Assembly (NCBI GenBank): GCA_900545755.1
Contig: URAG01000010.1
Span: forward strand, 1-48,087
From: an uncultured Cloacibacillus sp.
Lineage (GTDB): Bacteria; Synergistota; Synergistia; Synergistales; Synergistaceae
DNA: 48,087 nt
Reading direction: 5' to 3'
The notes under the pieces were generated by a model that had not been told where the DNA came from, ran no database searches, and saw nothing but the letters and a program-made list of their open reading frames with translations. A program made the position numbers and the translations under genes. Below are positions 1 through 7,301 of the stretch, piece by piece. The stretch's first letter is position 1. Each line of letters begins with the position of its first letter.

Positions 1-204
1 AAGCAGCATGTGGAGGCCGATGAGGTAGCAGAGCCCTCCGAAGCCGACGTGGGCGACGGCGGAGATATAGGTTGCGACGTAAGCGAGCGCCTGCACCGCG
101 ACTCCGACCTTGCCAGGCAGCAGCGCGTCGTGGCTGCGCGAGTACTTCGCGATAAAGACGAGTATGAGAGCGTATCCCGCCCAGAGCAGCGCGAAGGCGG
201 TCAT
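1..204 (-). CDS. Sodium:solute symporter family protein, N-terminal fragment
   Basis: The frame reads inward from ATG at 204 and runs off the window, leaving 68 codons. The start MTAFALLWAGYALILVFIAK gives a first membrane helix, followed by a short charged loop (YSRSHDALLPGK) and a second hydrophobic stretch ending in an LIGLHMLL segment. This pattern, and a 31-codon hydrophobic ORF ending two bases upstream, fit SSS-family symporters that travel with a small accessory peptide. The upstream Tyr/Phe leader suggests an aromatic amino acid as substrate, which is inference. Truncated by the window edge, not by mutation. Another multi-pass transporter cannot be excluded from 68 residues. Confidence 0.55.
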   Translation of the reverse strand, partial: MTAFALLWAGYALILVFIAKYSRSHDALLPGKVGVAVQALAYVATYISAVAHVGFGGLCYLIGLHMLL

Positions 205-205
205 C

Positions 206-301
206 TTACCTCACCCTCTTGATGAGCATCGCCACGGACCAAGCCGTACTCCAGATAAGCGAACCCCCGGCGCAGAGCACCCATAAATCCATTTCGAACA
301 T
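206..301 (-). CDS. Symporter small accessory membrane peptide (31 aa)
   Basis: ATG at 301 is preceded by GAGGAG with an 8-base gap, and the stop lies one base before the symporter ATG (TAAGATG), so the two are probably translationally coupled. The peptide begins MFEMDLWVLCAGGS and is a single hydrophobic segment ending in a basic KRVR tail, as expected for a one-pass inner-membrane peptide. Very short peptides of this build are known directly upstream of bacterial sodium symporters, where they are thought to help assembly or activity. An overlapping ATG at 308 gives a non-hydrophobic peptide in another frame and looks less likely. Confidence 0.6.
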   Translation of the reverse strand: MFEMDLWVLCAGGSLIWSTAWSVAMLIKRVR

Positions 302-351
302 CACACATTCTCCTCTCAAATTTTTGCCTGAAGTTTATATTTGATGCGAGC

Positions 352-390
352 ACAAAAAAGAACCGCCTGCCCCGGAGGGCGGCGGTTCTT
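352..390 (-). terminator. Attenuator terminator ahead of the symporter genes
   Basis: A 10-bp stem (arms 358-367 and 381-390, reading AAGAACCGCC on both strands) closes a 13-base loop that can pair further, and is followed on the minus strand by six T. It lies between the leader peptide stop (425) and the accessory peptide start (301), so it would stop transcription before the structural genes unless disrupted. Confidence 0.8.
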
Positions 391-424
391 TGAAGCTGCT
401 TGCACGTATTACCCTATGCGCTCA

Positions 425-520
425 TTACTTCGAAGAAAACACCAAAAGCCCCGAGGCGTCGTATGCGCGGGGATAAGCGTAAGAGTAATAAAAATAGCGT
501 TCAAACTCAAACATCCTCAT
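425..520 (-). CDS. Tyr/Phe-rich leader peptide (31 aa), transcription attenuation
   Basis: ATG at 520 has AAGGAGG 8 bases upstream. The peptide has Tyr at positions 9, 11, 12, 14, 16 and 20 and Phe at 4, 6, 10 and 28, so ten of 31 residues are aromatic, with the core ERYFYYSYAYPRAY. The run of Tyr codons lies where a stalled ribosome would cover a CCCCG/CGGGG stem inside the leader, and a strong terminator follows. This is the layout of pheL/trpL-type attenuators, here placed ahead of a transporter. Starvation for charged tRNA-Tyr (possibly tRNA-Phe) would raise symporter expression. The antiterminator pairing was not worked out base by base. Confidence 0.75.
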   Translation of the reverse strand: MRMFEFERYFYYSYAYPRAYDASGLLVFSSK

Positions 521-575
521 CGCACGGGCCTCCTTTTCCTTCGAAAATCTTTATCACTTTTTGCAACTAAAGCGG

Positions 576-604
576 ATGATACTATGTGCGCGCAGCATTG
601 TCAA
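576..604 (-). promoter_or_regulatory. Sigma70 promoter of the leader/symporter operon
   Basis: Minus-strand TTGACA (599-604), a 17-base spacer and TATCAT (576-581). Transcription would start near 569, about 50 bases before the leader-peptide ATG at 520. Confidence 0.75.
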
Positions 605-707
605 GCGCGGAATTCTATGAAACCTACAAAAAATCAAGAAATCAGCGCCACAAAACGCGTGCTGGATGCGAAACGTCGCACCTGCGCCATGAGCCGTTAA
701 ACGGCCT

Positions 708-1493
708 TTATTCGCCCTCTGATCTGTCGTCTGACAAACGGCAGAAACGTCCGACGAAACCCTGAGAGAACAGGTCTGCTGCGGGGGCTATCTGCCCGAG
801 TCTGACGAAAGCGGCTATGGTATTTCTCAGATGTGTCTCTGCGGCATGTTCCGCACCTTCTATGTCACGTTCCTCTATTAATTGATATAGCTTCGTGTGC
901 TCATGATATGAAATAGCGCGTCCCCCCGCGTCGTGAGGATTCGTGTTTATGCGCATCACTGATACTCCCTGTTCCATGACTGCACAGACGCTCTCGTGTA
1001 TGCGCGACATATATGCGTTTTTCGCCGCCTCGACGATGATTATATGGAAAGCGGTGTTCCAATAGGCGCCCTCTCTGTTTGCCGTCTCGGATTCGTCTCC
1101 GGAGAGTTCTTTCATTTTTTCGAGGCACTCGCGCATCTTAGAAAGAGCCTTCTCGTCGCGTCTCGCCGCAGCAATGCCGGCGGCGGGCGGCTCTATAATC
1201 TGACGCAGTTCCATGGCGCGCGAAAGCGTGTCGGCTGGCCAACTTCTTACGGTCTGGAGCATTTTTTGAGCGTCACTTTCCTCTGCAGAGGAGAGAAAAA
1301 AACCTTGTCTGTCCCTGATGTCGAGTACGCCCATAGCTTCGAGCGCAATCAGCCCTTCGCGTAGCACCGGCCTTGTTTCGCCGAGAACATCCGCAAGTTT
1401 CCGCTCCGGCATAAGTTTATCGCCTTCGACGATCTCTCCGCTTTGAATCTTTTCAAGTAACTTTTTGATAAGCTGTTTCCTCTTTTTGTTCAT
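708..1493 (-). CDS. FadR-family GntR transcriptional regulator 1
   Basis: A 261-residue regulator with an N-terminal winged helix of GntR type: the stretch PERKLADVLGETRPVLREGL at about 29-48 is the recognition helix region, followed by the wing (LDIRDRQGFFL). Residues 85-240 are an all-helical FCD ligand domain with the usual Asp/His metal or ligand positions (ELRQIIEP, AFHIIIVEAA, HEHTKLY, AETHLRNT). FCD regulators commonly sense small organic acids. It is divergent from the lyase/antiporter/LarA operon at 2087 and closely similar to the regulator at 7302-8072 over its whole length, so the two are paralogues. It probably represses the operon and itself. Confidence 0.9.
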   Translation of the reverse strand: MNKKRKQLIKKLLEKIQSGEIVEGDKLMPERKLADVLGETRPVLREGLIALEAMGVLDIRDRQGFFLSSAEESDAQKMLQTVRSWPADTLSRAMELRQIIEPPAAGIAAARRDEKALSKMRECLEKMKELSGDESETANREGAYWNTAFHIIIVEAAKNAYMSRIHESVCAVMEQGVSVMRINTNPHDAGGRAISYHEHTKLYQLIEERDIEGAEHAAETHLRNTIAAFVRLGQIAPAADLFSQGFVGRFCRLSDDRSEGE

Positions 1494-1536
1494 CGCAAAG
1501 CTCCCATACTATTTTCAATATAAACGTGGCATACCA

Positions 1537-1552
1537 GATATGTTACCATATC
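1537..1552. promoter_or_regulatory. Candidate GntR1 operator (inverted repeat)
   Basis: Perfect 6-base arms GATATG and CATATC around TTAC, about 45 bases upstream of the GntR1 start codon. Size and position fit autoregulation by a dimeric regulator. Assignment to GntR1 is inference. Confidence 0.3.
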
Positions 1553-1728
1553 CATGTTTATTTTTCACTAACAATTTTACTTTGTATAAACTTTTACCTT
1601 GTATGAGCGGCGACTTAAGTTTTTGCGTCAAATGCTTATTTTCAGATTATATTCGAACTATAAAATAATAAAATAAGGATAATCTATTAAAATCATTAAA
1701 TATACTTATATTCACGTAAGAATTGTGA

Positions 1729-1758
1729 TTGACGAATTAGAAATTTTAACGCTATAAT
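1729..1758 (+). promoter_or_regulatory. Sigma70 promoter of the lyase 1-antiporter-LarA 1 operon
   Basis: TTGACG (1729-1734), 18-base spacer, perfect TATAAT (1753-1758). The shared TGATAGATCA site starts about 19 bases after the predicted start point, where a bound repressor would block transcription. Confidence 0.7.
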
Positions 1759-2086
1759 AAAGCGGTAGTAAGCTGATTATTCATGATAGATCAGAAAATT
1801 TTTATACAACGGTGTTTTTCAAACATCAAATGATGTCCTGTGGTTAAATTTTGCCATATTATCATTAAGATGATATAGCAGTATTACAACGTCATATTGC
1901 ATTAAAGTCATGACACAATACATTACGCATGTGTAGTAATGCGGCTGCTGCATAAACAAAAACGCAATTTATTAAAAATTCTGCGGTAGTGCAAGGGTTA
2001 TGGAAGGGAGGCATATATAGCGGCTTTGGTGATGATTTTAAGAGTAAGCGGCTAAATTTTCGTAACAGAAGTATGGAGGTGGAGAG

Positions 2087-2992
2087 ATGAAATTCATGAT
2101 TAACGACAAACCGTTTTCGGGTGTCATTACCGCGGTAGTTACGCCGTTCGACGAGAACAACAAGGTCAACGAAGCCCAGATGAAAGCGCTTGTCAACTGG
2201 CAGATTGAGAGCGGTATTAAGGGGATACTGGTTCTCGGCGGCAGCGGGGAATATGTCGCTCTCTCTATGGAGGAGCGCGTCCGCGCGGTAAAGGCTGCTG
2301 TTGAAGCAGCGGCGGGGCGAGTGCCTGTCGTTGCGGGCGTACTGGAACCGGGAATATGCGGTTCTGTCGAAGCAGCGAAGTTATTCCGGGAAGCAGGGGC
2401 GGATATTCCACTCGTCCTCACGCCCTATTACGTAACTCCTTCGCAGGACGGTATATATGATTTCTTCAAAAAGTTTGACGGATGTTTCAAAAGTCCCTTT
2501 TTCGTTTATAACATCCCATATAAGAACACCACCGACATTAAACCGGCTACTTTTATCCGCCTCGCCAAAGACGTCACGAATTGTTGCGGCATCAAGGAAT
2601 GTTCACCTGCATTCTCAAGCTGCGTGGAACTCGTTTACAGCGTCGGCGATATATGCACCGTTATGAGCGGCGAGGATTTCATGATGGGCGGGCACGTGCT
2701 GTTCGGCGCAGAAGCCGCAATCATAGCATCCGCCAATCTGATTCCGGCGGCATGGGCCAAGTTCTTTGAAGATGCCAAGAGCAAGGATGTCGATGCGGTC
2801 ACGGCGTTCCAGAAAAAATATTATCCTCTCTTCAATCTGCTCTTTGCAGAAATAAATCCCGGCCCCATGAAATACGCGATGGAAAAGATCGGTATAGAAG
2901 TCGGCGAGGTTAGCACGCCTCTGAAGCCGTGCTCTGATTGGTTGCGCGCCGAGCTCGATAAGGCGATCGCAAAGCTCGGTATAAAAAAATAA
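2087..2992 (+). CDS. DapA/NanA-family Schiff-base lyase 1
   Basis: A 301-residue class I aldolase-fold enzyme of the dihydrodipicolinate synthase/N-acetylneuraminate lyase superfamily. Visible are the substrate loop GGSGEY (51-56), the catalytic tyrosine in YNIP (Tyr141) and the Schiff-base lysine in GIKEC (Lys170). The family forms a lysine imine with the keto group of a 2-oxo acid and carries out aldol cleavage, condensation or dehydration. The arginine that binds the oxo-acid carboxylate in true DapA is lysine here (Lys146, YNIPYKN), whereas the paralogue at 15926 keeps Arg. Gene position with an organic-acid antiporter and a LarA homologue argues for catabolism, not lysine synthesis. RBS GGAGGTGGAG precedes the ATG. 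Confidence 0.85.
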   Translation: MKFMINDKPFSGVITAVVTPFDENNKVNEAQMKALVNWQIESGIKGILVLGGSGEYVALSMEERVRAVKAAVEAAAGRVPVVAGVLEPGICGSVEAAKLFREAGADIPLVLTPYYVTPSQDGIYDFFKKFDGCFKSPFFVYNIPYKNTTDIKPATFIRLAKDVTNCCGIKECSPAFSSCVELVYSVGDICTVMSGEDFMMGGHVLFGAEAAIIASANLIPAAWAKFFEDAKSKDVDAVTAFQKKYYPLFNLLFAEINPGPMKYAMEKIGIEVGEVSTPLKPCSDWLRAELDKAIAKLGIKK

Positions 2993-3065
2993 TTTTGTCA
3001 AGTGCCGCGCATGCCGCGGCAGAAACCGTCACGCACATAATATTTGAAAAGGGGAGATAAAACTT

Positions 3066-4577
3066 ATGGCTAAAGCAGCAAAAGAAAAAAGGGTTCCATC
3101 TTACGGTGAAGCCTATTTATGCGTAATCCTTGTTTTCGGCATCGTCATAGGAGCCATGATTCTCGGCATACCTGTGCAGGCCACAATGCTTTTTGCCGCG
3201 ATTATAGCGGCGGCTTTTGCCTATAACCTCGGTTACACGTGGGGCGAACTGGAACAAGCTCTGTCCGCAAAGCTTGGACACCTCGCCCCAACCGTCTGCA
3301 TCCTTTGGCTCATCGGCCTTTATCTCGGCGCGAATATGTTCAGCGGCACGCTGCCTCTGCTGGTTAAATACGGATTTGAAATCATAAGCCCAAAGTTCCT
3401 GTACGTTAGCGCATTGCTTGTCTGCTCCGCGCTTTCGGTGTTGACCGGCTCTTCGTGGACCTCGGTGGCTACCGGAGGCATCGCTTGCATGACGATAGGC
3501 CGCATACTTGAATGCAACGACGCAATTATGGCAGCGGCTATCATCTCCGGCGCTATCTTCGGAGACAAGATTTCTCCGATGTCCGAGACTACAAACCTCG
3601 CTCCAGCCTGCGTCGGAAACGACCTCTGGAGTCACGTCTACTCGCAGCTCTACACGACGCTGCCTGCGTGGCTGATAGCCATCGTATTCTACACGGTGCT
3701 CGGCCTGCATTCCGGAGGCCTTGCTGATGTGCCTGAATCTGCCGTAGCGGTAATAGCACAGCTCGACCAGATCTACAACCTTACGCCCGTCCTACTTTTG
3801 CCAGTCCTGGTGCTTCTCGTGCTGGCGGTAATGCAGAAGCCGCCAATCCCTTCGCTGATTATCTCCAGCGCCCTCGCGATTGTCTGCGGCGTCATATTCC
3901 AAAGCCCAGCGTTTACGATGAAGGTCGGTACGGTCGCTGCAATAAGCGGCTTCAAGGTTGCGAACGTCGCCCCGCAGGGCATGGAGATACTGTACGAAGT
4001 CTCGTACCTGCTCAATCGCGGCGGCATGATTGCCATGGCGAACACAGTGATGATATGTTACACTGGTTTCTCGCTTACAGCCATCATGATTCGCTGCGGC
4101 ATACTCGACAAAGCCGTCGAACCGCTCATGAATTACGCGAATACCCGCGTCAAGGCAGTCTTCACAGCTGAAATAGCCATCTTCGTCGTCCACGCGGTAG
4201 CCGGTATCTCTTACCTCAGCTCCGTCTTCGTCGGCGCGGCATGGAAAAAATGCTACGTCAAGAATAAGATCGGTCTTCCCGCGCTTTCACGTACCCTTGA
4301 GGATGTCGGCACAACGGTCTCCTGTCTCTTCCCTTGGGGACAGTCGGGAGCCTTTTACATGGCTACGCTCGGTGTCTCCATATATGGCGCGGGCGGTTAT
4401 TTCAAGTATCTGACCCTCAGCTATATGTGCCCGGTCATCGCACTCCTGCTCGCTGCCTTCAACATCGGTATGTTCAACCTCTCCGACGAGGAGCAGGCGA
4501 AACTTCTCACTGAAATTGAAGCCGAAGAGGGAAATGTTGAATCAATGGCGGAACTGGAGGCTGAAGGTAAAGCTTAA
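3066..4577 (+). CDS. NhaC-family Na+/H+ or malate/lactate-type antiporter
   Basis: A 503-residue polytopic membrane protein with about a dozen hydrophobic segments. It carries NhaC-family signatures: LTGSSWTSVATGG (about 122-134) and the strongly conserved GAIFGDKISPMSETTNLAPA (about 162-181). The family contains Na+/H+ antiporters and the MleN branch, which takes up malate in exchange for sodium-lactate. Placement between a Schiff-base lyase and a LarA homologue favours an MleN-like organic-acid exchanger over a housekeeping sodium antiporter; this is inference. The C-terminus is an acidic cytoplasmic tail. It starts 73 bases after the lyase. Confidence 0.85.
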   Translation: MAKAAKEKRVPSYGEAYLCVILVFGIVIGAMILGIPVQATMLFAAIIAAAFAYNLGYTWGELEQALSAKLGHLAPTVCILWLIGLYLGANMFSGTLPLLVKYGFEIISPKFLYVSALLVCSALSVLTGSSWTSVATGGIACMTIGRILECNDAIMAAAIISGAIFGDKISPMSETTNLAPACVGNDLWSHVYSQLYTTLPAWLIAIVFYTVLGLHSGGLADVPESAVAVIAQLDQIYNLTPVLLLPVLVLLVLAVMQKPPIPSLIISSALAIVCGVIFQSPAFTMKVGTVAAISGFKVANVAPQGMEILYEVSYLLNRGGMIAMANTVMICYTGFSLTAIMIRCGILDKAVEPLMNYANTRVKAVFTAEIAIFVVHAVAGISYLSSVFVGAAWKKCYVKNKIGLPALSRTLEDVGTTVSCLFPWGQSGAFYMATLGVSIYGAGGYFKYLTLSYMCPVIALLLAAFNIGMFNLSDEEQAKLLTEIEAEEGNVESMAELEAEGKA

Positions 4578-4618
4578 ACTTTGCTGCCTTTTGAACGCAA
4601 TGTAGAATATTTTGTTAA

Positions 4619-4651
4619 GCATAAGGAGAAAGCGTGCCTCTCTCCTTATGC
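4619..4651 (+). terminator. Intercistronic hairpin between the antiporter and LarA 1
   Basis: An 11-bp stem (GCATAAGGAGA paired with TCTCCTTATGC) around an 11-base loop, followed by an AT-rich stretch with four T. It could act as a partial terminator or as an RNA-stabilising stem that sets the ratio of LarA 1 to the antiporter. Confidence 0.5.
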
Positions 4652-4679
4652 AATTATCTTTTAAAAACGAGGGTTAGAA

Positions 4680-5867
4680 ATGATACGAATACGTCAGAAA
4701 TTTGACTCCAGCAGAATAGCGGACGTTCGTAAAGCGGTTCTGGAGCAGTTCACGCGCTCTGAAATAAGCTCGTGCGTACATGCTGGCGACAGCGTTGCGA
4801 TCGGTTGCGGCAGCCGCGGAATACGTAATTTGGCAGAAATTGTAAAGACATTGATAGAATGTCTGACAGAGCTGGGCGCTGAGCCGTTCATCGTTCCTGC
4901 AATGGGAAGCCACGGCGGCGCTACACCGGAAGGGCAGCGCGAAGTGTTGGCCTCATATGGGATAACGGAAGAACGCATGGGCGTCCCTATAAATGACTCT
5001 ATGGAGACTGTTATGCTTGGAGAGAGCGAGACGGGCATCCCAGTTTATTTTTCAAAGGCCGCATACGAGGCCGACTGGGTGCTTCCGGTCAACCGCGTCA
5101 AGCTACATACCGATTTCTCCGGCCCTATCGAGAGCGGCCTCGTGAAAATGATGTGCATCGGCTTCGGAAAGGCGAAAGGGGCCAATATGCTGCATCTCTA
5201 CGGCACGTCGAACTTCGCGCGTATAATTCCCGAAACGGGGCGTAAAGTCCTCTCTAGCGTCGATATGCGTTTCGGTCTTGCAATTGTGGAAAACGCTTAT
5301 GACGACACGGCGCTAATTGAAGCCGTGCCAGGCGGCGTGCTATTCTCGCGTGAGCCGGAGCTGCTTGAAATCTCTAAAAAACTTTTCCCACGGATTCCGT
5401 TTGGTACGGTGGACGTGCTCGTCGTCGAAAACTTTGGAAAAGACATCAGCGGAGCCGGCATGGATCCGAACATAACCGGGCGTAGCAGCGCAGGTCCTAT
5501 GGAAAACTTCTGCGGCCCGAAAATACAGCGCATCGTCGTCTGCGATTTGACAGAGGCAAGCCACGGCAACGGAATTGCGGTCAACGTCGCGGACTTCATT
5601 ACACGTAAATTTTTTGAAAAACTAGATTTGAAGGCGACCTACGCCAACGGCTTTGCCTGCTGCAACCCGACAGCCTGCCAGATACCAGTAATCATGGATA
5701 CGGAGGAAGAAGCCGTCGAAATGGCTGTGAAAACCTGCCGCTTTATAGACCAAGAGCACCCGCGCATTGTCCGCCTGCGCAGCACGCTCGCTATGGATGA
5801 GTTTGAAATCAGCGAGGCGCTGTTGAACGAAGCAAAGGCGCAGCCCAACATCGAAATATTAGGGTAA
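4680..5867 (+). CDS. LarA-type nickel-pincer 2-hydroxyacid racemase homologue 1
   Basis: A 395-residue protein of the lactate-racemase (DUF2088) family, which uses a nickel-pincer nucleotide to racemise or epimerise 2-hydroxy acids. Likely nickel and substrate residues are visible: His78 in MGSHGG, His143 in KLHTDF, Lys156 and His172. The spacing of 65 residues between the first two histidines nearly matches the 66 of Lactobacillus LarA (His108/His174). The sequence otherwise departs from classical LarA, so the substrate is probably not lactate. Homologues act on malate, 2-hydroxyglutarate or sugar acids. It is last in the operon from 2087 and convergent with its paralogue. No LarB, LarC or LarE cofactor gene is in the window. 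Confidence 0.8.
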   Translation: MIRIRQKFDSSRIADVRKAVLEQFTRSEISSCVHAGDSVAIGCGSRGIRNLAEIVKTLIECLTELGAEPFIVPAMGSHGGATPEGQREVLASYGITEERMGVPINDSMETVMLGESETGIPVYFSKAAYEADWVLPVNRVKLHTDFSGPIESGLVKMMCIGFGKAKGANMLHLYGTSNFARIIPETGRKVLSSVDMRFGLAIVENAYDDTALIEAVPGGVLFSREPELLEISKKLFPRIPFGTVDVLVVENFGKDISGAGMDPNITGRSSAGPMENFCGPKIQRIVVCDLTEASHGNGIAVNVADFITRKFFEKLDLKATYANGFACCNPTACQIPVIMDTEEEAVEMAVKTCRFIDQEHPRIVRLRSTLAMDEFEISEALLNEAKAQPNIEILG

Positions 5868-5931
5868 ATAAATAATATACCGCTACAAACGCTATTGCTG
5901 CGCGCCACGTGGCAACAGGTGCGCGAGCTGA

Positions 5932-5972
5932 AAACGGCACGGAACCGTTGGCCCCGGTGCCGTTTCCCTTCT
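5932..5972. terminator. Bidirectional terminator between the convergent LarA homologues
   Basis: Arms AAACGGCAC (5932-5940) and GTGCCGTTT (5957-5965) with a loop that can pair internally. The plus strand continues into a pyrimidine-rich tail and the minus strand into TTTT, so it can serve both genes. Confidence 0.65.
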
Positions 5973-5979
5973 CCTCAGT

Positions 5980-7278
5980 TTAATCCAGATCAGCCAAATT
6001 ATCTTCCTCGTTGAACTTCATCTCAGCGGGGCCCTCGAGTATTTCAAGGCTTGGGTTCGCCTCTATTTCTGGGAGGTAGTTCTCCGAAACCCATATATGG
6101 TCGAGCTCAAGCGTATTGTGAATTCTAACAATGCGCACGTCCTTTACATTGGTCTTGCCGCAGGCCGACGCCGCGGCGTAAATCGTGTCGAGATCGTTGT
6201 TCATCACCATTGGTATCTTTGCCATGCAGAGAGGCGACGAAAGGCTGTTCGTGTATGTAGCACCGAGGTCGAGCTCCTGCGCAAACCTTCTGCACACGAA
6301 GTCTGCTATGCCAAGCCCAGCTGCGTTTCCGTGGCTCATCTCAGTCAGGCGCAGGACAGCGATTTTGTTAGGGTGTGGATAGCCGGGGACTTTCATTTCT
6401 GGTGCGAAGAGGAAACGCCCTGTTATGTTCGGGTCCATGCCCGCACCGCTGATTTCCTTCCCGTATTGGTCTACTACGAGAGTGTCTATATCCTCGAAGG
6501 TTATTCTCGGCATCGCGGCCGCCGCTTCTCTTAGCAACTCACGTTCGCGTGTCAGAATGTCGTGCGGCATCACTGCTTCGATGCGTTTTGTCTGGTGATA
6601 GGCATTGTCTATCATCGCCATAGCGAAAAGTACGTTAGTCTTTTCTATAAAAATATTCGCCGAGCTCTGGAGGCGCTCGCTCATGCCGTGCAGCCCGCCC
6701 GTCTTGTGGAACGATACGGCTCCGCGGTGCTTGCCGAGTCCGACTATCATCATCTTGCAGAGGCCGCTTTCAATCGGGCCGCGGAAGTCTGTATGTGGCT
6801 TTACTCGCCCACATACTGCGATATAGTCGGCAGCGTATGCGTTGGCGTCGCAGTTGACCTCGACTCCTTCTGGCGAACGGCCCAGAACGACGGTGTCCAT
6901 AGTCGCGAGGATCGGCATTTCTAGAGTCTCCTCAGTCATGCCGAGCGAGGCAAGCATTTCTACCTGACCTTCTGCCGTGCCGCCGCCGTGGCTTCCCATC
7001 GCTGGCACGACGAAGGGCTCTGCACCGCGCGCGCGGAGCTCGCGCCCTATCGCGCGGCAACATTCAAGGAAATTTGGAATGCCACGGCTTCCTGCGGTGA
7101 CAGCCACACGCTTGCCTTTTAAATCCGGCAGCGGCAATTTCGCTATCTCTTCTCGTACGGCCCTGTCGATATCGGTGATATGCTCGTCAGGGAATTTTTG
7201 TTTAATCTTTATCATCCTCGGAAAGCCGCTGAAGTTTGTCTTTATCAGCTTGTACGGAATTGGACGGTCAAAAAACAC
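5980..7278 (-). CDS. LarA-type nickel-pincer 2-hydroxyacid racemase homologue 2
   Basis: Paralogue of the protein at 4680, with the same landmarks: MGSHGG, KPHTDFRGPIESGL, a lysine 13 residues after that histidine and a further histidine at +29. Family chemistry is racemisation or epimerisation of a 2-hydroxy acid through a nickel-pincer cofactor. I chose the GTG at 7278 because AAAGGG lies 9 bases upstream; TTG at 7287 is too close to it. An internal ATG at 7215 would give an N-terminus matching the paralogue (MIKIKQKF) but has a poor ribosome site. It starts 23 bases after GntR2 and is probably co-transcribed with it. Confidence 0.8.
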   Translation of the reverse strand: MFFDRPIPYKLIKTNFSGFPRMIKIKQKFPDEHITDIDRAVREEIAKLPLPDLKGKRVAVTAGSRGIPNFLECCRAIGRELRARGAEPFVVPAMGSHGGGTAEGQVEMLASLGMTEETLEMPILATMDTVVLGRSPEGVEVNCDANAYAADYIAVCGRVKPHTDFRGPIESGLCKMMIVGLGKHRGAVSFHKTGGLHGMSERLQSSANIFIEKTNVLFAMAMIDNAYHQTKRIEAVMPHDILTRERELLREAAAAMPRITFEDIDTLVVDQYGKEISGAGMDPNITGRFLFAPEMKVPGYPHPNKIAVLRLTEMSHGNAAGLGIADFVCRRFAQELDLGATYTNSLSSPLCMAKIPMVMNNDLDTIYAAASACGKTNVKDVRIVRIHNTLELDHIWVSENYLPEIEANPSLEILEGPAEMKFNEEDNLADLD

Positions 7279-7301
7279 TGTATTCAACCCTTTCTTTTAT
7301 T

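Larger units (their letters stand above)
1494..2086. other. AT-rich divergent intergenic region with candidate operators
   Basis: No convincing gene. It is much richer in AT than the flanking genes and holds the promoter at 1729-1758, a GATATG-TTAC-CATATC inverted repeat at 1537-1552 near the GntR1 start, a TGATAGATCA site at 1784-1793 that recurs at 8351-8360, and several small inverted repeats between 1820 and 1945 (CATCA-TGATG, ATCAT-ATGAT, CATTAC-GTAATG). The lyase transcript would have a leader of roughly 320 bases. Confidence 0.5.

Noticed and set aside
10..222. 70-codon plus-strand frame at the window start
   Set aside because: Opposite the symporter fragment; acidic low-complexity translation with no ribosome site.
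341..700. 119-codon plus-strand frame
   Set aside because: It runs across the leader peptide, attenuator and promoter on the other strand and resembles no protein.
2087..2992. Housekeeping dapA for lysine synthesis
   Set aside because: The carboxylate-binding Arg is Lys, and the gene sits with an organic-acid antiporter and a LarA homologue under a GntR regulator. A catabolic lyase is more likely.
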